Source: an uncultured Pleomorphomonas sp. (GTDB taxonomy: Bacteria; Pseudomonadota; Alphaproteobacteria; Rhizobiales; Pleomorphomonadaceae). From it: a stretch of 44,589 nucleotides of DNA. The stretch is taken from the NCBI GenBank assembly GCA_937868725.1, contig CALMMQ010000083.1:1-44589 (forward strand), written 5' to 3'. Shown here piece after piece: positions 30,544 to 39,312 of the stretch. Below the pieces are notes generated by a model. That model saw only the letters and a list, made by a program, of their open reading frames with translations, did not search any database and was not told the origin of the DNA. Numbering within the stretch: position 1 is the stretch's first letter; every line of letters begins with the position of its first letter. The translations under genes were made by a program, and so were the position numbers.

Positions 30544-31062
30544 CCTGCGTCAAAAACGCATGGCCAACACGCGGCATTTTCAGATGAACTCAGGAGCCCG
30601 ACTTCGGACGTTGTAAACTATACGGTTGCCGAAGTGTGCTCCCTCATTTTTACCGGCCGGCCTCGAAGAAAAGCTCCGCAGACCGCAACTGACCCCGACC
30701 ATACACAGCGGGTTTTGGTGGTTCAAGACCGGAATCATGCGAAACCGTTAAGGCCATTTTTACCACCCCCGGCAGGCCTGGCGGAGGGGGGGGAGAAGGG
30801 GTCTTCGAACGCTTTGGATTCCCAACTCTTTTGCCGCAAGACCTCTTGCAGGCGGTCCGACCGGTCCATCTGACGCGTGCATGCTGCATGCCTCGGCAGC
30901 CAAAATCGACTGGGTCAGATTCACAGGTGTCAAACCTGACGTATCAATAAGATGTTGATATACATCATCTTTTTTTGACACCCTGTCCTTTTCGCCGCGC
31001 GCCCATGGTGGGTGGAAAACAAGGCGGCAAACAAGTGTCGTGCCCGCCTTGAGCACAAACGC
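30544..31062. other. Non-coding region between rpsT and the rhodanese gene
   Basis: About 520 bp with no supportable gene on either strand. It contains a GC-rich foldback with an eight-G run (CCCCC at 30766-30770, G8 at 30786-30793), two copies of CATTTTTACC (near 30646 and 30755), and the AT-rich palindromic island at 30926-30982. A near-DnaA-box, TTTTCCACC on the minus strand, is at 31011-31019. Its size and palindromes set it apart from other gaps in the window. Confidence 0.6.
30926..30982. repeat. AT-rich nested inverted repeat upstream of the dnaA block
   Basis: GGTGTCAAA (30926-30934) and TTTGACACC (30974-30982) are a perfect 9-bp inverted repeat. Inside lies a second palindrome, GATGT-TGATAT-ACATC, and a T7 run. 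The whole 57 bp is far richer in A and T than its surroundings. Both outer arms contain TTTGACA, a -35-like sequence pointing outward or inward by strand. No matching -10 was confirmed. Confidence 0.75.
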
Positions 31063-31085
31063 AAAAAACCCGGCGGAGCCGGGTT
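31063..31085 (-). terminator. Rho-independent terminator of rpsT
   Basis: On the minus strand AACCCGGC, a short loop, and GCCGGGTT are followed by TTTTG (the plus strand reads aaaaaacccggc...gccgggtt). It begins about 35 bp after the rpsT stop. Confidence 0.85.
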
Positions 31086-31119
31086 CATGCAGAGCCAACG
31101 CTTCTGAAGCGGCTGTCGA

Positions 31120-31386
31120 TCAGGCCGACAGCTTCTTGACGCGGGCCGCCAGGCGCGAGACCTTGCGGGCAGCGGTGTTCTTGTGAACGATGCCCTTGGA
31201 GGCAGCGCGCATCAGTTCCGACTGCGTCTCGACGAAGGCGGCCGAGGCGACGGTGGCATCGCCGGCGGCGATCGCTTCCTCGAGCTTGCGAACGTACGAG
31301 CGCATGCGGCTGCGGCGAGCCTTGTTGACCTCGGTGCGCGCCGCGATCTTGCGGGTCGCCTTCTTGGCCGACGGCGTATTGGCCAT
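31120..31386 (-). CDS. rpsT: 30S ribosomal protein S20
   Basis: The 88-residue ribosomal protein S20, a helical primary binder of 16S rRNA. It has the typical [15 protein letters not shown] start, [15 protein letters not shown] and [16 protein letters not shown]. It has its own strong promoter and terminator, so it is a monocistronic unit between mutM and the rhodanese gene. The mutM-rpsT-dnaA neighbourhood is common in Hyphomicrobiales. Confidence 0.98.
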   Translation of the reverse strand: MANTPSAKKATRKIAARTEVNKARRSRMRSYVRKLEEAIAAGDATVASAAFVETQSELMRAASKGIVHKNTAARKVSRLAARVKKLSA

Positions 31387-31528
31387 GATCTACATCCTTC
31401 GCCCGATCGACGCGGGCCATTTGGGTGGAGCCGACCGACAAAACCTGCCTGGACCAGGATGGTTCCGCCGTCGCGGCATAAATCCGTATCAGCGGCCGGG
31501 CACGCCCGACCACAGTCGTTGGTGGGGG

Positions 31529-31557
31529 CTTATAGACGCAGACGGGCGTGCCGTCAA
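31529..31557 (-). promoter_or_regulatory. Promoter of rpsT
   Basis: On the minus strand TTGACG (31557-31552), a 17-bp spacer and TATAAG (31534-31529) form a near-consensus sigma-70 promoter. Transcription would start near 31521, giving a leader of about 135 bases. It lies just beyond the mutM stop codon. Confidence 0.8.
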
Positions 31558-31562
31558 CGCCG

Positions 31563-32411
31563 TCATCGCTGGCAAAGCTCACAAAGAAAGGTCGATCGCC
31601 CCGCCTGGCGCTGCCGGACGATGGTGCCGCCGCATCCCGGGCGTGGGCAGGGGGTGCCTTCGCGGTCGTAGACGGAGAAGGTGTGCTGGAAATAGCCGAG
31701 CGAGCCGTCGGCGTGGCGATAGTCGCGCAACGTCGAGCCGCCGGCGGCGATGGCCTCGGTCAGCACCGCCCGGATGGCCGCCGTCAGACGCTCGAAGGCG
31801 TCGGCGTCGGCGACCTCGCCGGCCGGGCGCAACGGCGACAGGCTGGCCCGCCACAGCGCCTCGCAGACGTAGATGTTGCCGAGCCCGGCGACGACGCGCT
31901 GATCGAGCAGCAGCGCCTTGAGCGGTGTCCGCCGGCCACGGGCGGCCGCCGCCAGCGTCGCCGCCGAAAAGGCGTTGGAGAGCGGTTCCGGTCCGAGCCC
32001 GGCGAGGTGCGGCGACCGCTCGGCCTCGGCGAGTGGGAACAGGTCCATGAAGCCGAAGCGGCGCGGGTCGTTATAGAGAATATGGTGGCCGTCCCCGAGG
32101 CGCAGGCGCACGTGATCGTGGGCCGGGCTCTTGTCGGCCGGCGCGTCGGTCTCGCCCGGCGCGACGACGCGGAACGAGCCGGTCATGCCGAGATGGCTCA
32201 GCCAGGCGCTGCCGTCGTCGAGTTCGGCGAGGAGATACTTGGCCCGCCGGTCGAGACGGCGCACCGTGCGCCCCGCCAGGCGTTCGGCGAATCGGGTGGG
32301 AAAATCGTAGCGCAATCGCGGCCGTGCCAGCACCACCTCGGCGATTTCTCGCCCTTCGAGAAAGGGCTGCAGGCCGCGCCGCACCGTTTCCACTTCCGGC
32401 AGTTCCGGCAT
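31563..32411 (-). CDS. mutM: Formamidopyrimidine-DNA glycosylase (8-oxoguanine repair)
   Basis: A 282-residue base-excision repair enzyme that removes 8-oxoguanine and formamidopyrimidines and cleaves the strand. The N-terminal [14 protein letters not shown] carries the catalytic Pro2 and Glu3. [20 protein letters not shown] and [20 protein letters not shown] follow. The C-terminal zinc finger is complete, with two cysteine pairs (CPRPGC and CELC). ATG at 32411 is preceded by GGAGAGG. It is divergent from ubiE, with a 142-bp gap. Confidence 0.97.
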   Translation of the reverse strand: MPELPEVETVRRGLQPFLEGREIAEVVLARPRLRYDFPTRFAERLAGRTVRRLDRRAKYLLAELDDGSAWLSHLGMTGSFRVVAPGETDAPADKSPAHDHVRLRLGDGHHILYNDPRRFGFMDLFPLAEAERSPHLAGLGPEPLSNAFSAATLAAAARGRRTPLKALLLDQRVVAGLGNIYVCEALWRASLSPLRPAGEVADADAFERLTAAIRAVLTEAIAAGGSTLRDYRHADGSLGYFQHTFSVYDREGTPCPRPGCGGTIVRQRQAGRSTFLCELCQR

Positions 32412-32553
32412 CCGGCCCTCTCCTCTGACATGGCGTCCATCCGCAGCCCAACATAGCGCCGGCCGTTCGTTTCGGCTATGGTCGCCGCCAAACGGGCCGG
32501 ACAGGCCCCGCGGCCGGCGATGTCGGCCGCCGGTCTTGCAAGCTGGATCGACG

Positions 32554-33312
32554 ATGACAGACGCACAAACCACTTCCTTCGGCTTCCGCGAAGTCGACCT
32601 CGACGCCAAGCAGGGGCTCGTCGACGATGTCTTCCATTCGGTGGCCAGCCGCTACGACATCATGAACGACGTCATGAGCGGTGGCCTGCACCGGCTCTGG
32701 AAGGATGCCATGGTCTCGCGCCTGGCGCCGCCGCGCAGCGGCCGGCGGCCGTTCAAGGTGCTCGACATGGCCGGCGGCACCGGCGACATCGCCTTCCGCA
32801 TCGTCAAGCGCTCGGCCGGCCACGCCGAGGTGACGGTGGCTGACATCAACGCGTCGATGCTGGCGGTCGGCCGCGAGCGGGCCGAGGCGCGCGGTCTCAA
32901 GGGCCTCAGCTTCGTCGAGGCCAACGCCGAGGCTCTGCCCTGGCCGGACGCCACCTTCGACGCCTACACCATCGCCTTCGGCATCCGCAACGTGCCGCGC
33001 ATCGACAAGGCGCTGGCCGAAGCCCACCGCGTGCTGCGGCCGGGGGGGCGGCTTCTGGTGCTGGAGTTCTCGGCCGTCGACATGCCGGTGGCCGACAAGG
33101 TCTATGATCTCTATTCCTTCCATCTCGTGCCGCTGATGGGGCGCTTCGTGGCCCGTGACGAGGAGAGCTACCGCTATCTGGTGGAATCGATCCGCCGCTT
33201 CCCCAATCAGGAGCGTTTCAAGGCCATGATCGAGACGGCCGGCTTCTCCCGCGTCACCTACACCAACATGACGTTCGGCGTCGTCGCCCTGCACGTCGGC
33301 GTCAAGGTCTGA
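32554..33312 (+). CDS. ubiE: Ubiquinone/menaquinone biosynthesis C-methyltransferase UbiE
   Basis: A 252-residue class I SAM-dependent methyltransferase that methylates the benzoquinone ring in ubiquinone synthesis. UbiE signatures are [17 protein letters not shown], the SAM motif [32 protein letters not shown] and [12 protein letters not shown]. Start at 32554 ([11 protein letters not shown]) is the usual N-terminus. It precedes ubiB by 26 bp, the standard ubiE-ubiB pair. Confidence 0.97.
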   Translation: MTDAQTTSFGFREVDLDAKQGLVDDVFHSVASRYDIMNDVMSGGLHRLWKDAMVSRLAPPRSGRRPFKVLDMAGGTGDIAFRIVKRSAGHAEVTVADINASMLAVGRERAEARGLKGLSFVEANAEALPWPDATFDAYTIAFGIRNVPRIDKALAEAHRVLRPGGRLLVLEFSAVDMPVADKVYDLYSFHLVPLMGRFVARDEESYRYLVESIRRFPNQERFKAMIETAGFSRVTYTNMTFGVVALHVGVKV

Positions 33313-33338
33313 CCGCCGCCCCGAAGGCCAAGGTATCC

Positions 33339-34850
33339 ATGCTGATCGTCGACTTCTTCCGGCTCGCGCGGGCCGCCTGCGTTCTCGCCCGCGAAGGCGT
33401 GCTGAGCGCGCTGCCCCTGCCCGAGCCGCGCCCCTTCGCCGTCAATTTGGCGCTGATGGCCGCGCGCCTCATCGAGCGGCGCGGCAAGCTCCGCACCAGT
33501 GCCGAACGGCTGACCGCCGCCGTCGGGCGACTGGGGCCGTCCTACGTCAAGCTCGGCCAGTTCCTGGCCACCCGCCCCGACGTGGTCGGCAAGGCCATGG
33601 CCGACGATCTTTCCGGCCTGCAGGACGCGCTGGCCCCCTTCGGCCTGACGCGGGCCCGCGCCGTCATCGCCGACAGTTTCGGCGCCGACCCCGACACGCT
33701 GTTCGCCTCGATCAGCGAGCCGATCGCCGCCGCCTCCATCGCCGAAGTGCACCAGGCCAAGCTGCAGGGCAGCGGCGCGACCGTCGCCCTCAAGGTGCTG
33801 CGGCCGGACGTCGACCGCCGCTTCGCCTCCGATCTCGCCGGCTTCTATCTGGCCGCCCGTCTCATCGAACGCCTGCACGCCCCGGCCCGCCGGCTGAAGC
33901 CGGTGGCCATCGTCGACACCCTGGCCCGCACCGTGGCCATCGAGATGGACTTCCGCCTCGAAGCGGCGGCGCTGTCGGAGTTTGCCGGCAACATCGGCGG
34001 CGACGAGGGCTTCCGCGTGCCCGAGGTCGACTGGGCGCATACCACACGCTCGGTGCTGACCATGGAATGGATCGACGGCGTCAAGATGTCGGACATCGCC
34101 GGCCTCCAGGCCGCCGGTCACGACCTCAAGCTCATCGCCGCCCGGCTGCTGCAGTCGTTCCTGCGCCACGCCATGCGCGACGGCTTCTTCCACGCCGACA
34201 TGCACCCGGGCAATCTGTTCGTCGACCGCCACGGCGTCATCGTCGCCGTCGATTTCGGCATCATGGGCCGGCTCGGCCTCAAGGAGCGCCGCTTCCTGGC
34301 CGAAATCCTCTACGGCTTCATCCGCCGCGACTATGCCCGCGTCGCCGCCGTGCATTTCGAGGCCGGCTACGTGCCGCCCGACCAGGACATGGCCACTTTC
34401 GCCCAGGCGCTGCGGGCCGTCGGCGAGCCGCTGCGCGGTCACACGGCGCGGGAGATCTCCATGTCGCGGCTGCTCAACCAGCTGTTCGAGGTCACCGAGC
34501 TGTTCAAGATGCAGACGCGGCCCGAACTCATCCTGCTGCAGAAGACCATGGTGGTCGTCGAAGGCGTCGCCCGCATGCTCGATCCCGACCTCGACATGTG
34601 GCAGACCTCCGAGCCGGTGGTCGGCGACTGGATCGCCCGCAACCTCGGCCCGCGCGGCCAGATCGAGGCCGGCCTCGGCGAACTGCGCGCCGCCGTCGCC
34701 GTGCTGCCGCGCCTGCCCGGCCTCGTCGAGCGCCTCGACAGCCATTTCGCCGCGCCGCCGCCGCCGCGTCAGGCCCGCTGGCCGCTGCTGTTGCCGCTGT
34801 GGATCGGGGCGCTGGCGCTGGCCGCCCTGGCGTTGCGCCTCATCTCCTGA
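33339..34850 (+). CDS. ubiB: ABC1/ADCK-family protein UbiB
   Basis: A 503-residue atypical protein-kinase-like ATPase needed for aerobic ubiquinone synthesis. The KxGQ motif is in YVKLGQFLATRPD, the Ala-rich loop is AAASIAEVHQAKL, the invariant Lys is in VALKVLRPDV, and the catalytic-loop equivalents are FFHADMHPGNLFV and VAVDFGIMGRL. The C-terminus ends in a membrane helix (WPLLLPLWIGALALAALAL), which fits anchoring at the inner membrane. It is in an operon with ubiE. The coaBC and dut genes that often follow ubiB in this order are not here. Confidence 0.96.
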   Translation: MLIVDFFRLARAACVLAREGVLSALPLPEPRPFAVNLALMAARLIERRGKLRTSAERLTAAVGRLGPSYVKLGQFLATRPDVVGKAMADDLSGLQDALAPFGLTRARAVIADSFGADPDTLFASISEPIAAASIAEVHQAKLQGSGATVALKVLRPDVDRRFASDLAGFYLAARLIERLHAPARRLKPVAIVDTLARTVAIEMDFRLEAAALSEFAGNIGGDEGFRVPEVDWAHTTRSVLTMEWIDGVKMSDIAGLQAAGHDLKLIAARLLQSFLRHAMRDGFFHADMHPGNLFVDRHGVIVAVDFGIMGRLGLKERRFLAEILYGFIRRDYARVAAVHFEAGYVPPDQDMATFAQALRAVGEPLRGHTAREISMSRLLNQLFEVTELFKMQTRPELILLQKTMVVVEGVARMLDPDLDMWQTSEPVVGDWIARNLGPRGQIEAGLGELRAAVAVLPRLPGLVERLDSHFAAPPPPRQARWPLLLPLWIGALALAALALRLIS

Positions 34851-34923
34851 CCGGCCGGCCGCTTTCTGCTATCATGGCGTCACTGCGGTCGCCCCTGCCA
34901 GGCGCCGCCTGGGGGAGGCCATC

Positions 34924-36093
34924 ATGATACGCTGCAAGTCGGCCTGGATCGCCGTGGCCTCGGTCGTCGCCGGGCTGCTCGCTCCGCTGACCACCGCCCG
35001 CGCCGAGATGGCGCCGCCGCCGGGCACGCACTGGCTGGCACTGGCCTCCAGCCGCGACCTCGACACCGCCATCGGCGCCGCCCGCCTCTATGGCGACGAT
35101 GCCCGCGTGCTGGCGACGGCAAGCGGCTGGTATGCCGTGGCGCTGACGCCGCGCCCCGGCACGCTGCCGGCCATCGCCAAGGCCTGGGGCTGGCCGAAGC
35201 TGCCGGCCGATGCGCTGCTGTCGGCGGGCAAGGCCTATGTCGATGTCGCCTGGGCGCCCAAGGTGGCGACATTGGCGAGCGCCGAGGTCGAGATCGGCCG
35301 CTCGGCCGAGCTGCGGGCCGGCGATTTCACCGTCCGTTTCGGCTCGCGCAGGACCGGCGAGACCGGCTGGATTGCCACCATCGCCCTGTCGCAAGCCGGC
35401 ACGCCGCTCTGGAGCGGCAGCAAGGCGCTGGCCGACATGTCGACGACAGCCGCCTCGCAACTGGCGGTCGTCGAGCTCGATCGCGGCAATGCCTATCCGG
35501 AGGTGGTGTTCGACGCCTTCTCCGGCGGCGCTCACTGCTGCACCACCACCTACGCCCTGACCGCGGCGCCGGCCGGCTGGTCGCTGGTCGAGCTCGGCGA
35601 GCACGACGGCGGCGGCCCGGCCTTCGAGGACGTCGACGGCGACGGCGCCGCCGAACTGGTGACGGCCGACGAGAGCTTCTACTATTCGCTCGACTGCTAC
35701 GCCTGTTCCAACCCGCCCATCCGCATCGCCCGCCTCGACGGCACGGCGGTGGTCGACGTGTCGCGCCGCCCGGCCTACGTCCATCGCCTGCGCCAGGATG
35801 TGGCCGGCATGGAGTTTCAGGCTCGCCTCGATCCCGAACACTGGAAGAGCAACGGTTTTCTCGGTGGTTGGGTGGCGGCCAAGACGCGGCTAGGCGAGGG
35901 CGACGAAGCCTGGCGGCGCATGCTGCCGCTCTATGACGGCAGCAGCGATTTCGGCCTCACCCAGTGCCGCGACGACAAGCCCGTCGATGACTGTCCGCCC
36001 AAGCGCCAGTACACGCTCGGCTTTCTCGACAGCCTCGCCAAGCTGATCGAGGAGCACGACTACGGCCCGCTGCCGCCGAGCGTCGGCGAATGA
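34924..36093 (+). CDS. Exported protein of unknown function
   Basis: A 389-residue protein with a clear Sec signal peptide (MIRCKSAWIAVASVVAGLL, cleavage near TTARA-EM). After it comes a segment (about 35-85, THWLALASSRDLDTAIGAAR and SGWYAVALTPRPG) with the shape of a short SPOR-like repeat, although this is weak. Further on are a Cys-containing patch (GGAHCCTTTYAL), an acidic calcium-loop-like FEDVDGDGAAELV as in FG-GAP/VCBS repeats, and CYAC. No catalytic motif was recognised. GGGGGAGG precedes the ATG at good distance. It follows ubiB by 73 bp on the same strand and converges with the KpsC-like gene. Probably periplasmic; function unknown. Confidence 0.85.
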   Translation: MIRCKSAWIAVASVVAGLLAPLTTARAEMAPPPGTHWLALASSRDLDTAIGAARLYGDDARVLATASGWYAVALTPRPGTLPAIAKAWGWPKLPADALLSAGKAYVDVAWAPKVATLASAEVEIGRSAELRAGDFTVRFGSRRTGETGWIATIALSQAGTPLWSGSKALADMSTTAASQLAVVELDRGNAYPEVVFDAFSGGAHCCTTTYALTAAPAGWSLVELGEHDGGGPAFEDVDGDGAAELVTADESFYYSLDCYACSNPPIRIARLDGTAVVDVSRRPAYVHRLRQDVAGMEFQARLDPEHWKSNGFLGGWVAAKTRLGEGDEAWRRMLPLYDGSSDFGLTQCRDDKPVDDCPPKRQYTLGFLDSLAKLIEEHDYGPLPPSVGE

Positions 36094-36099
36094 CCGCCG

Positions 36100-37179
36100 T
36101 CAGCCGAGGCGCCACCACAGCCTGAGACCGACCGTCAGGCCGCGGGCCCGGTGCAACAGGCGGTCGGGCAGGGCGGCCTTCAGCCCGGTCAGCAGCGGCG
36201 AGGCCAGTTCCCGCCGCGTCCGGTCGGCCAGCAGCAGCCGCAGCGCTTCCTCGCATTCGATCGACCGGCCGCTGCGCCAGTCGTAGTAGTGGCAGTAGCG
36301 CAGCAGCACGCCGGCCGTCAGCTCGTCGATGTCGAGGCGACGCCGGCGGCGGGCCAGCACCGGGCTCTGGGCGGCGCGGTCGTCGCTGAGCCCCCAGCCG
36401 GCATAGAACGGCGCGCCGTGGGTGATGACCGGCTTGCCGCGCATCAGCGCGTCGAAGCCGAGCGGCGAGGCGAGGGTGACGAAAGTGTCGGCCGCCGCGA
36501 GGCAGGCAGCCAGCGACACCTCGCTTTCGACGTGGTCGGCCCCCGCCGGGGCGCCGCTGCCGGATGGGCCATCCGGCGCCGGCCGATAGACCAGAAAGGC
36601 GTCGGGAAAGGCGCGGCGGCTCATCGCCACCATGTCGGCGTCGCTGGTCGCCGGCAGGCCGCCGGTCTCCCCTGACGCCTGTCCGGCCACCAGCACCACC
36701 GGCCGACCGGCGTGCGGCCAGCGCGGGTGCCGACGCGGCCCGCTCACCCCGCACATCAGTTCGGCGTCGGCGATGAAGCGGCGCAGCGCGGCGGCCCGCT
36801 GCCGTTCCTGATCGGAAAAGCGGGTCTGGGCGAGCAGGCGCTCGAGCCGGGCCGGCCGCTGCGGCTCGGCGATGGCGTCCGGATGCTCAAGGGCGTGGGC
36901 GAGCGGCGGCTCGCCGGCGCAGCGGAACGGGCCCGACACCAGTGTCAGCCGGCGGACGCCGGTGGCGTCGATCCGGCGGAGGGCGTCGCGATCGGCGAGG
37001 TCGGCCGCCTGGATCAACAGGTCGCCGGCCCGGAGATTGGCAGCGCGCACGTCGGCCAGCGACCGGCAGGCCAGCCAGTCCTCGCCGCCGATCCCCAGCC
37101 GATCGGCAGCCAACCGCGCCGCCAGCCGGGAAAAGCCCAGCAAGGCGAAACGACCCGATTGGCCTGTCGGCGGTTTCAC
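36100..37179 (-). CDS. KpsC/LipB-like capsule polysaccharide glycosyltransferase, single-domain
   Basis: A 359-residue protein of the capsular polysaccharide export/synthesis family. The C-terminal half has TLASPLGFDALMRGKPVI and HGAPFYAGWGLSDDR, the motif shared by KpsC and LipB proteins, which add Kdo residues to a lipid acceptor. Full KpsC has two such domains in about 670 residues; this protein has one, so it may act alone or have a different acceptor. The start ATG overlaps the stop of the Crp/Fnr gene (ATGA), so the regulator and this enzyme are translationally coupled. No other capsule gene is near. Confidence 0.82.
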   Translation of the reverse strand: MKPPTGQSGRFALLGFSRLAARLAADRLGIGGEDWLACRSLADVRAANLRAGDLLIQAADLADRDALRRIDATGVRRLTLVSGPFRCAGEPPLAHALEHPDAIAEPQRPARLERLLAQTRFSDQERQRAAALRRFIADAELMCGVSGPRRHPRWPHAGRPVVLVAGQASGETGGLPATSDADMVAMSRRAFPDAFLVYRPAPDGPSGSGAPAGADHVESEVSLAACLAAADTFVTLASPLGFDALMRGKPVITHGAPFYAGWGLSDDRAAQSPVLARRRRRLDIDELTAGVLLRYCHYYDWRSGRSIECEEALRLLLADRTRRELASPLLTGLKAALPDRLLHRARGLTVGLRLWWRLG

Positions 37180-37880
37180 GCCTCATCTCCTTCGGCAAGA
37201 GCTGCGAGGGCCGGCCGATCAACGACAATGATCTTGCGCCGGGCGCTCTTGACGAGGCCCAGCGTTTCCCAGGCGCTCATCAAGCGGCTCACCGTGTGCA
37301 GCGTCGTGCCGGTCATTTCGGCGATGTCCTGGCGCGTCACCGGGAAGTCGACCAGCAGGCCGTCCGGCGTCGGCCGGCCGGCCTTGCGGATCAGCCGCAG
37401 CAGGCAATGGGCAACGCGCCGCTCGACTTCCTGCGTCGACAGCTCGCGAATGCGCGTGTGCGCCTCCTGCAGCCGTTCCCCCACCGCTTCGAGGGCGTTG
37501 GAGGCCAGCGTCGGGTTGAGGGCGACGAAATCGTCCCACTGCGAGGCCAGCCACGACAGCACCAGGCTCTCGGTCACCGCCTCGGCCGTGGCCGGATAGT
37601 CGCGGCGGCGGATGGCCTTGGCGATGCCGAACACGTCGCCGGGGTGCACGTGGCGCACCACCACCTGCTGGCCATCGGGCGTGATCTGCATCACCTTGAG
37701 GTGGCCGTTGAGCAGCATGAAGAATTCGCGCGCCGGCTGGCCTTGTTCGAACGCCGCTTCGCCCACGGCGAGCTGGCGCACCTGCACCGTCGACAGCACC
37801 GCGTCGAGGTTTTCGTCACTCATGGCGCGGAACAGGTCGAAGCCGCGAATGACGGAACGGTCCAGCAGTCTAGGTGCCAC
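37176..37880 (-). CDS. Crp/Fnr-family transcriptional regulator
   Basis: A 234-residue regulator with an N-terminal cyclic-nucleotide-binding-like domain ([41 protein letters not shown]) and a C-terminal winged helix ([20 protein letters not shown], recognition helix [13 protein letters not shown]). The FNR-type N-terminal cysteine cluster is missing, so an iron-sulfur oxygen sensor is unlikely; the effector is unknown. It starts with GTG at 37880, with GGGAG ten bases before. It overlaps the downstream KpsC-like gene by 4 bp and is divergent from msrA, with a 185-bp gap that probably holds promoters for both. Confidence 0.92.
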   Translation of the reverse strand: MAPRLLDRSVIRGFDLFRAMSDENLDAVLSTVQVRQLAVGEAAFEQGQPAREFFMLLNGHLKVMQITPDGQQVVVRHVHPGDVFGIAKAIRRRDYPATAEAVTESLVLSWLASQWDDFVALNPTLASNALEAVGERLQEAHTRIRELSTQEVERRVAHCLLRLIRKAGRPTPDGLLVDFPVTRQDIAEMTGTTLHTVSRLMSAWETLGLVKSARRKIIVVDRPALAALAEGDEA

Positions 37881-38065
37881 GATGGTTCGACTCCCAAGGC
37901 GGCCGACCTCGGCCCAGTCTTGTTGCCACGTTTACCTCAGCTCTGCCGCTGATGCCAGACCGGCGAAGGGCTTTGACCGCCGGCTTTCCAAATGGAACAA
38001 ACCACGGCAGACTGACCGCCGCCGCCGCAACCGGTCGGCAATCGCACCACGCGAGGGAATCGGCC

Positions 38066-38728
38066 ATGAATGCCATGAGATTGCAGCGCCTGCCCGAAGC
38101 CGCCGAAGCCCTGCCGGGGCGTAGCCAGCCGATCGCCACCGCCGCCGTCCATCACGTCAACGGTCGTTCGCTGCGCGCGCCCTGGCCGGCCGGCACCGCC
38201 GAGGCGACGTTCGGCCTCGGCTGCTTCTGGGGCGCCGAACGCCTGTTCTGGCGCCTGCCCGGCGTCGTCGTCACCATGGTCGGCTACGCCGGCGGCCTCA
38301 CCCCCAACCCGACCTACGAGGAGGTCTGTTCCGGTCTGACCGGCCATGCCGAGGTCGTCCGGGTGGTGTTCGACCCCGCCGTCATCGCCTACGCCCAGCT
38401 GGTGGCGCTGTTCTTCGAGAGCCACGATCCCACCTCCGGCATGCGCCAGGGCGCCGACGTCGGCACGCAGTACCGGTCGGCCCTCTACTATGGCGACGCC
38501 GCGCAGCAAGCCATCGCCGAGGCGGGCCGCGCCACCTACGCCGCCGCGCTGGCGGCGGCCGGCCGGTCGGCCGCCATCACCACCGAAATCGCCCCGGCCG
38601 GGCCGTTCTACTACGCCGAGGCCTATCACCAGCAGTACCTCTCCAAGCACCCGGACGGCTACTGCGGCCTCGGCGGCACCGGCGTCAGTTGCCCGCTGCC
38701 GGTGAACCTTGACGGAGACAGCCAATGA
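38066..38728 (+). CDS. msrA: Peptide-methionine (S)-S-oxide reductase MsrA
   Basis: A 220-residue enzyme that reduces the S-epimer of methionine sulfoxide in proteins. The catalytic motif GCFWGAER follows an N-terminal stretch of about 50 residues, and the usual core [29 protein letters not shown] and [15 protein letters not shown] is complete. C-terminal cysteines (YCG, SCP) could be the recycling cysteines. ATG at 38066 has GAGGGAA upstream. It overlaps the FMN reductase gene by ATGA, which suggests a joint role in redox defence. Confidence 0.95.
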   Translation: MNAMRLQRLPEAAEALPGRSQPIATAAVHHVNGRSLRAPWPAGTAEATFGLGCFWGAERLFWRLPGVVVTMVGYAGGLTPNPTYEEVCSGLTGHAEVVRVVFDPAVIAYAQLVALFFESHDPTSGMRQGADVGTQYRSALYYGDAAQQAIAEAGRATYAAALAAAGRSAAITTEIAPAGPFYYAEAYHQQYLSKHPDGYCGLGGTGVSCPLPVNLDGDSQ

Positions 38729-39309
38729 GACGGACCGCCCCCCGCATTCTGACCTTCGCCGGCTCGATCCGCGCCGAAAGCCTCAACGCCCGCCTGGCGG
38801 CGCTGTTCGCCCGCACCGCCGCCGTCATGGACGCCGAGGTGACGGTCATTTCGCTGGCCGATTACCCGCTGCCGCTCTACGACGGCGATCTTGAGGCGGC
38901 CAAGGGTATCCCCGCCGCCGCCGACAAGCTCCGGACGCTGCTGCTGGCCCACCACGGCGTGTTCATCGCTTCGCCAGAGTACAATCAGTCGCTGCCACCG
39001 CTGCTCAAGAATACCCTCGACTGGCTAAGCCGCATCCGCGCGCCGGCCGGCGAGCCGGACGTCTGGCGGGACAGGGTGTTCGCCATCGGTTCGGCCTCGC
39101 CCGGCGCCTTCGGCGGCGTGCGCGGTTTGCTGCATCTGCGCCAGGTGCTGGAACTGGGGCTCGGCGCCCGCGTGCTCAGCGAGCAGATGGTGCTGCCGGC
39201 CGCCGGCCATGCCTTCGCCGCCGGCGGCGGTCTCACCGACGAGCGGGCGGCCGCCAGCCTGGAGCGGCTGGCGCGGGCGCTGGTCGAGGAAGCGGGGCGC
39301 TTGCTCTGA
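38725..39309 (+). CDS. NAD(P)H-dependent FMN reductase
   Basis: A 194-residue flavodoxin-like oxidoreductase of the NADPH-dependent FMN reductase family (ChrR/YieF/ArsH group). [15 protein letters not shown] binds the FMN phosphate, and [18 protein letters not shown] is the family hallmark. Such enzymes reduce quinones, chromate or azo compounds, but the physiological substrate is not set by sequence. GGAG precedes the ATG. It is coupled to msrA by ATGA overlap and converges with cobB. Confidence 0.92.
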   Translation: MRRTAPRILTFAGSIRAESLNARLAALFARTAAVMDAEVTVISLADYPLPLYDGDLEAAKGIPAAADKLRTLLLAHHGVFIASPEYNQSLPPLLKNTLDWLSRIRAPAGEPDVWRDRVFAIGSASPGAFGGVRGLLHLRQVLELGLGARVLSEQMVLPAAGHAFAAGGGLTDERAAASLERLARALVEEAGRLL

Positions 39310-39312
39310 CCG

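Noticed and set aside
29797-31119. Chromosomal origin next to dnaA
   Set aside because: Only one near-match to a DnaA box (TTTTCCACC at 31011-31019) was found, with no cluster of boxes. In many alphaproteobacteria the origin is near hemE rather than dnaA. GC skew would be needed.
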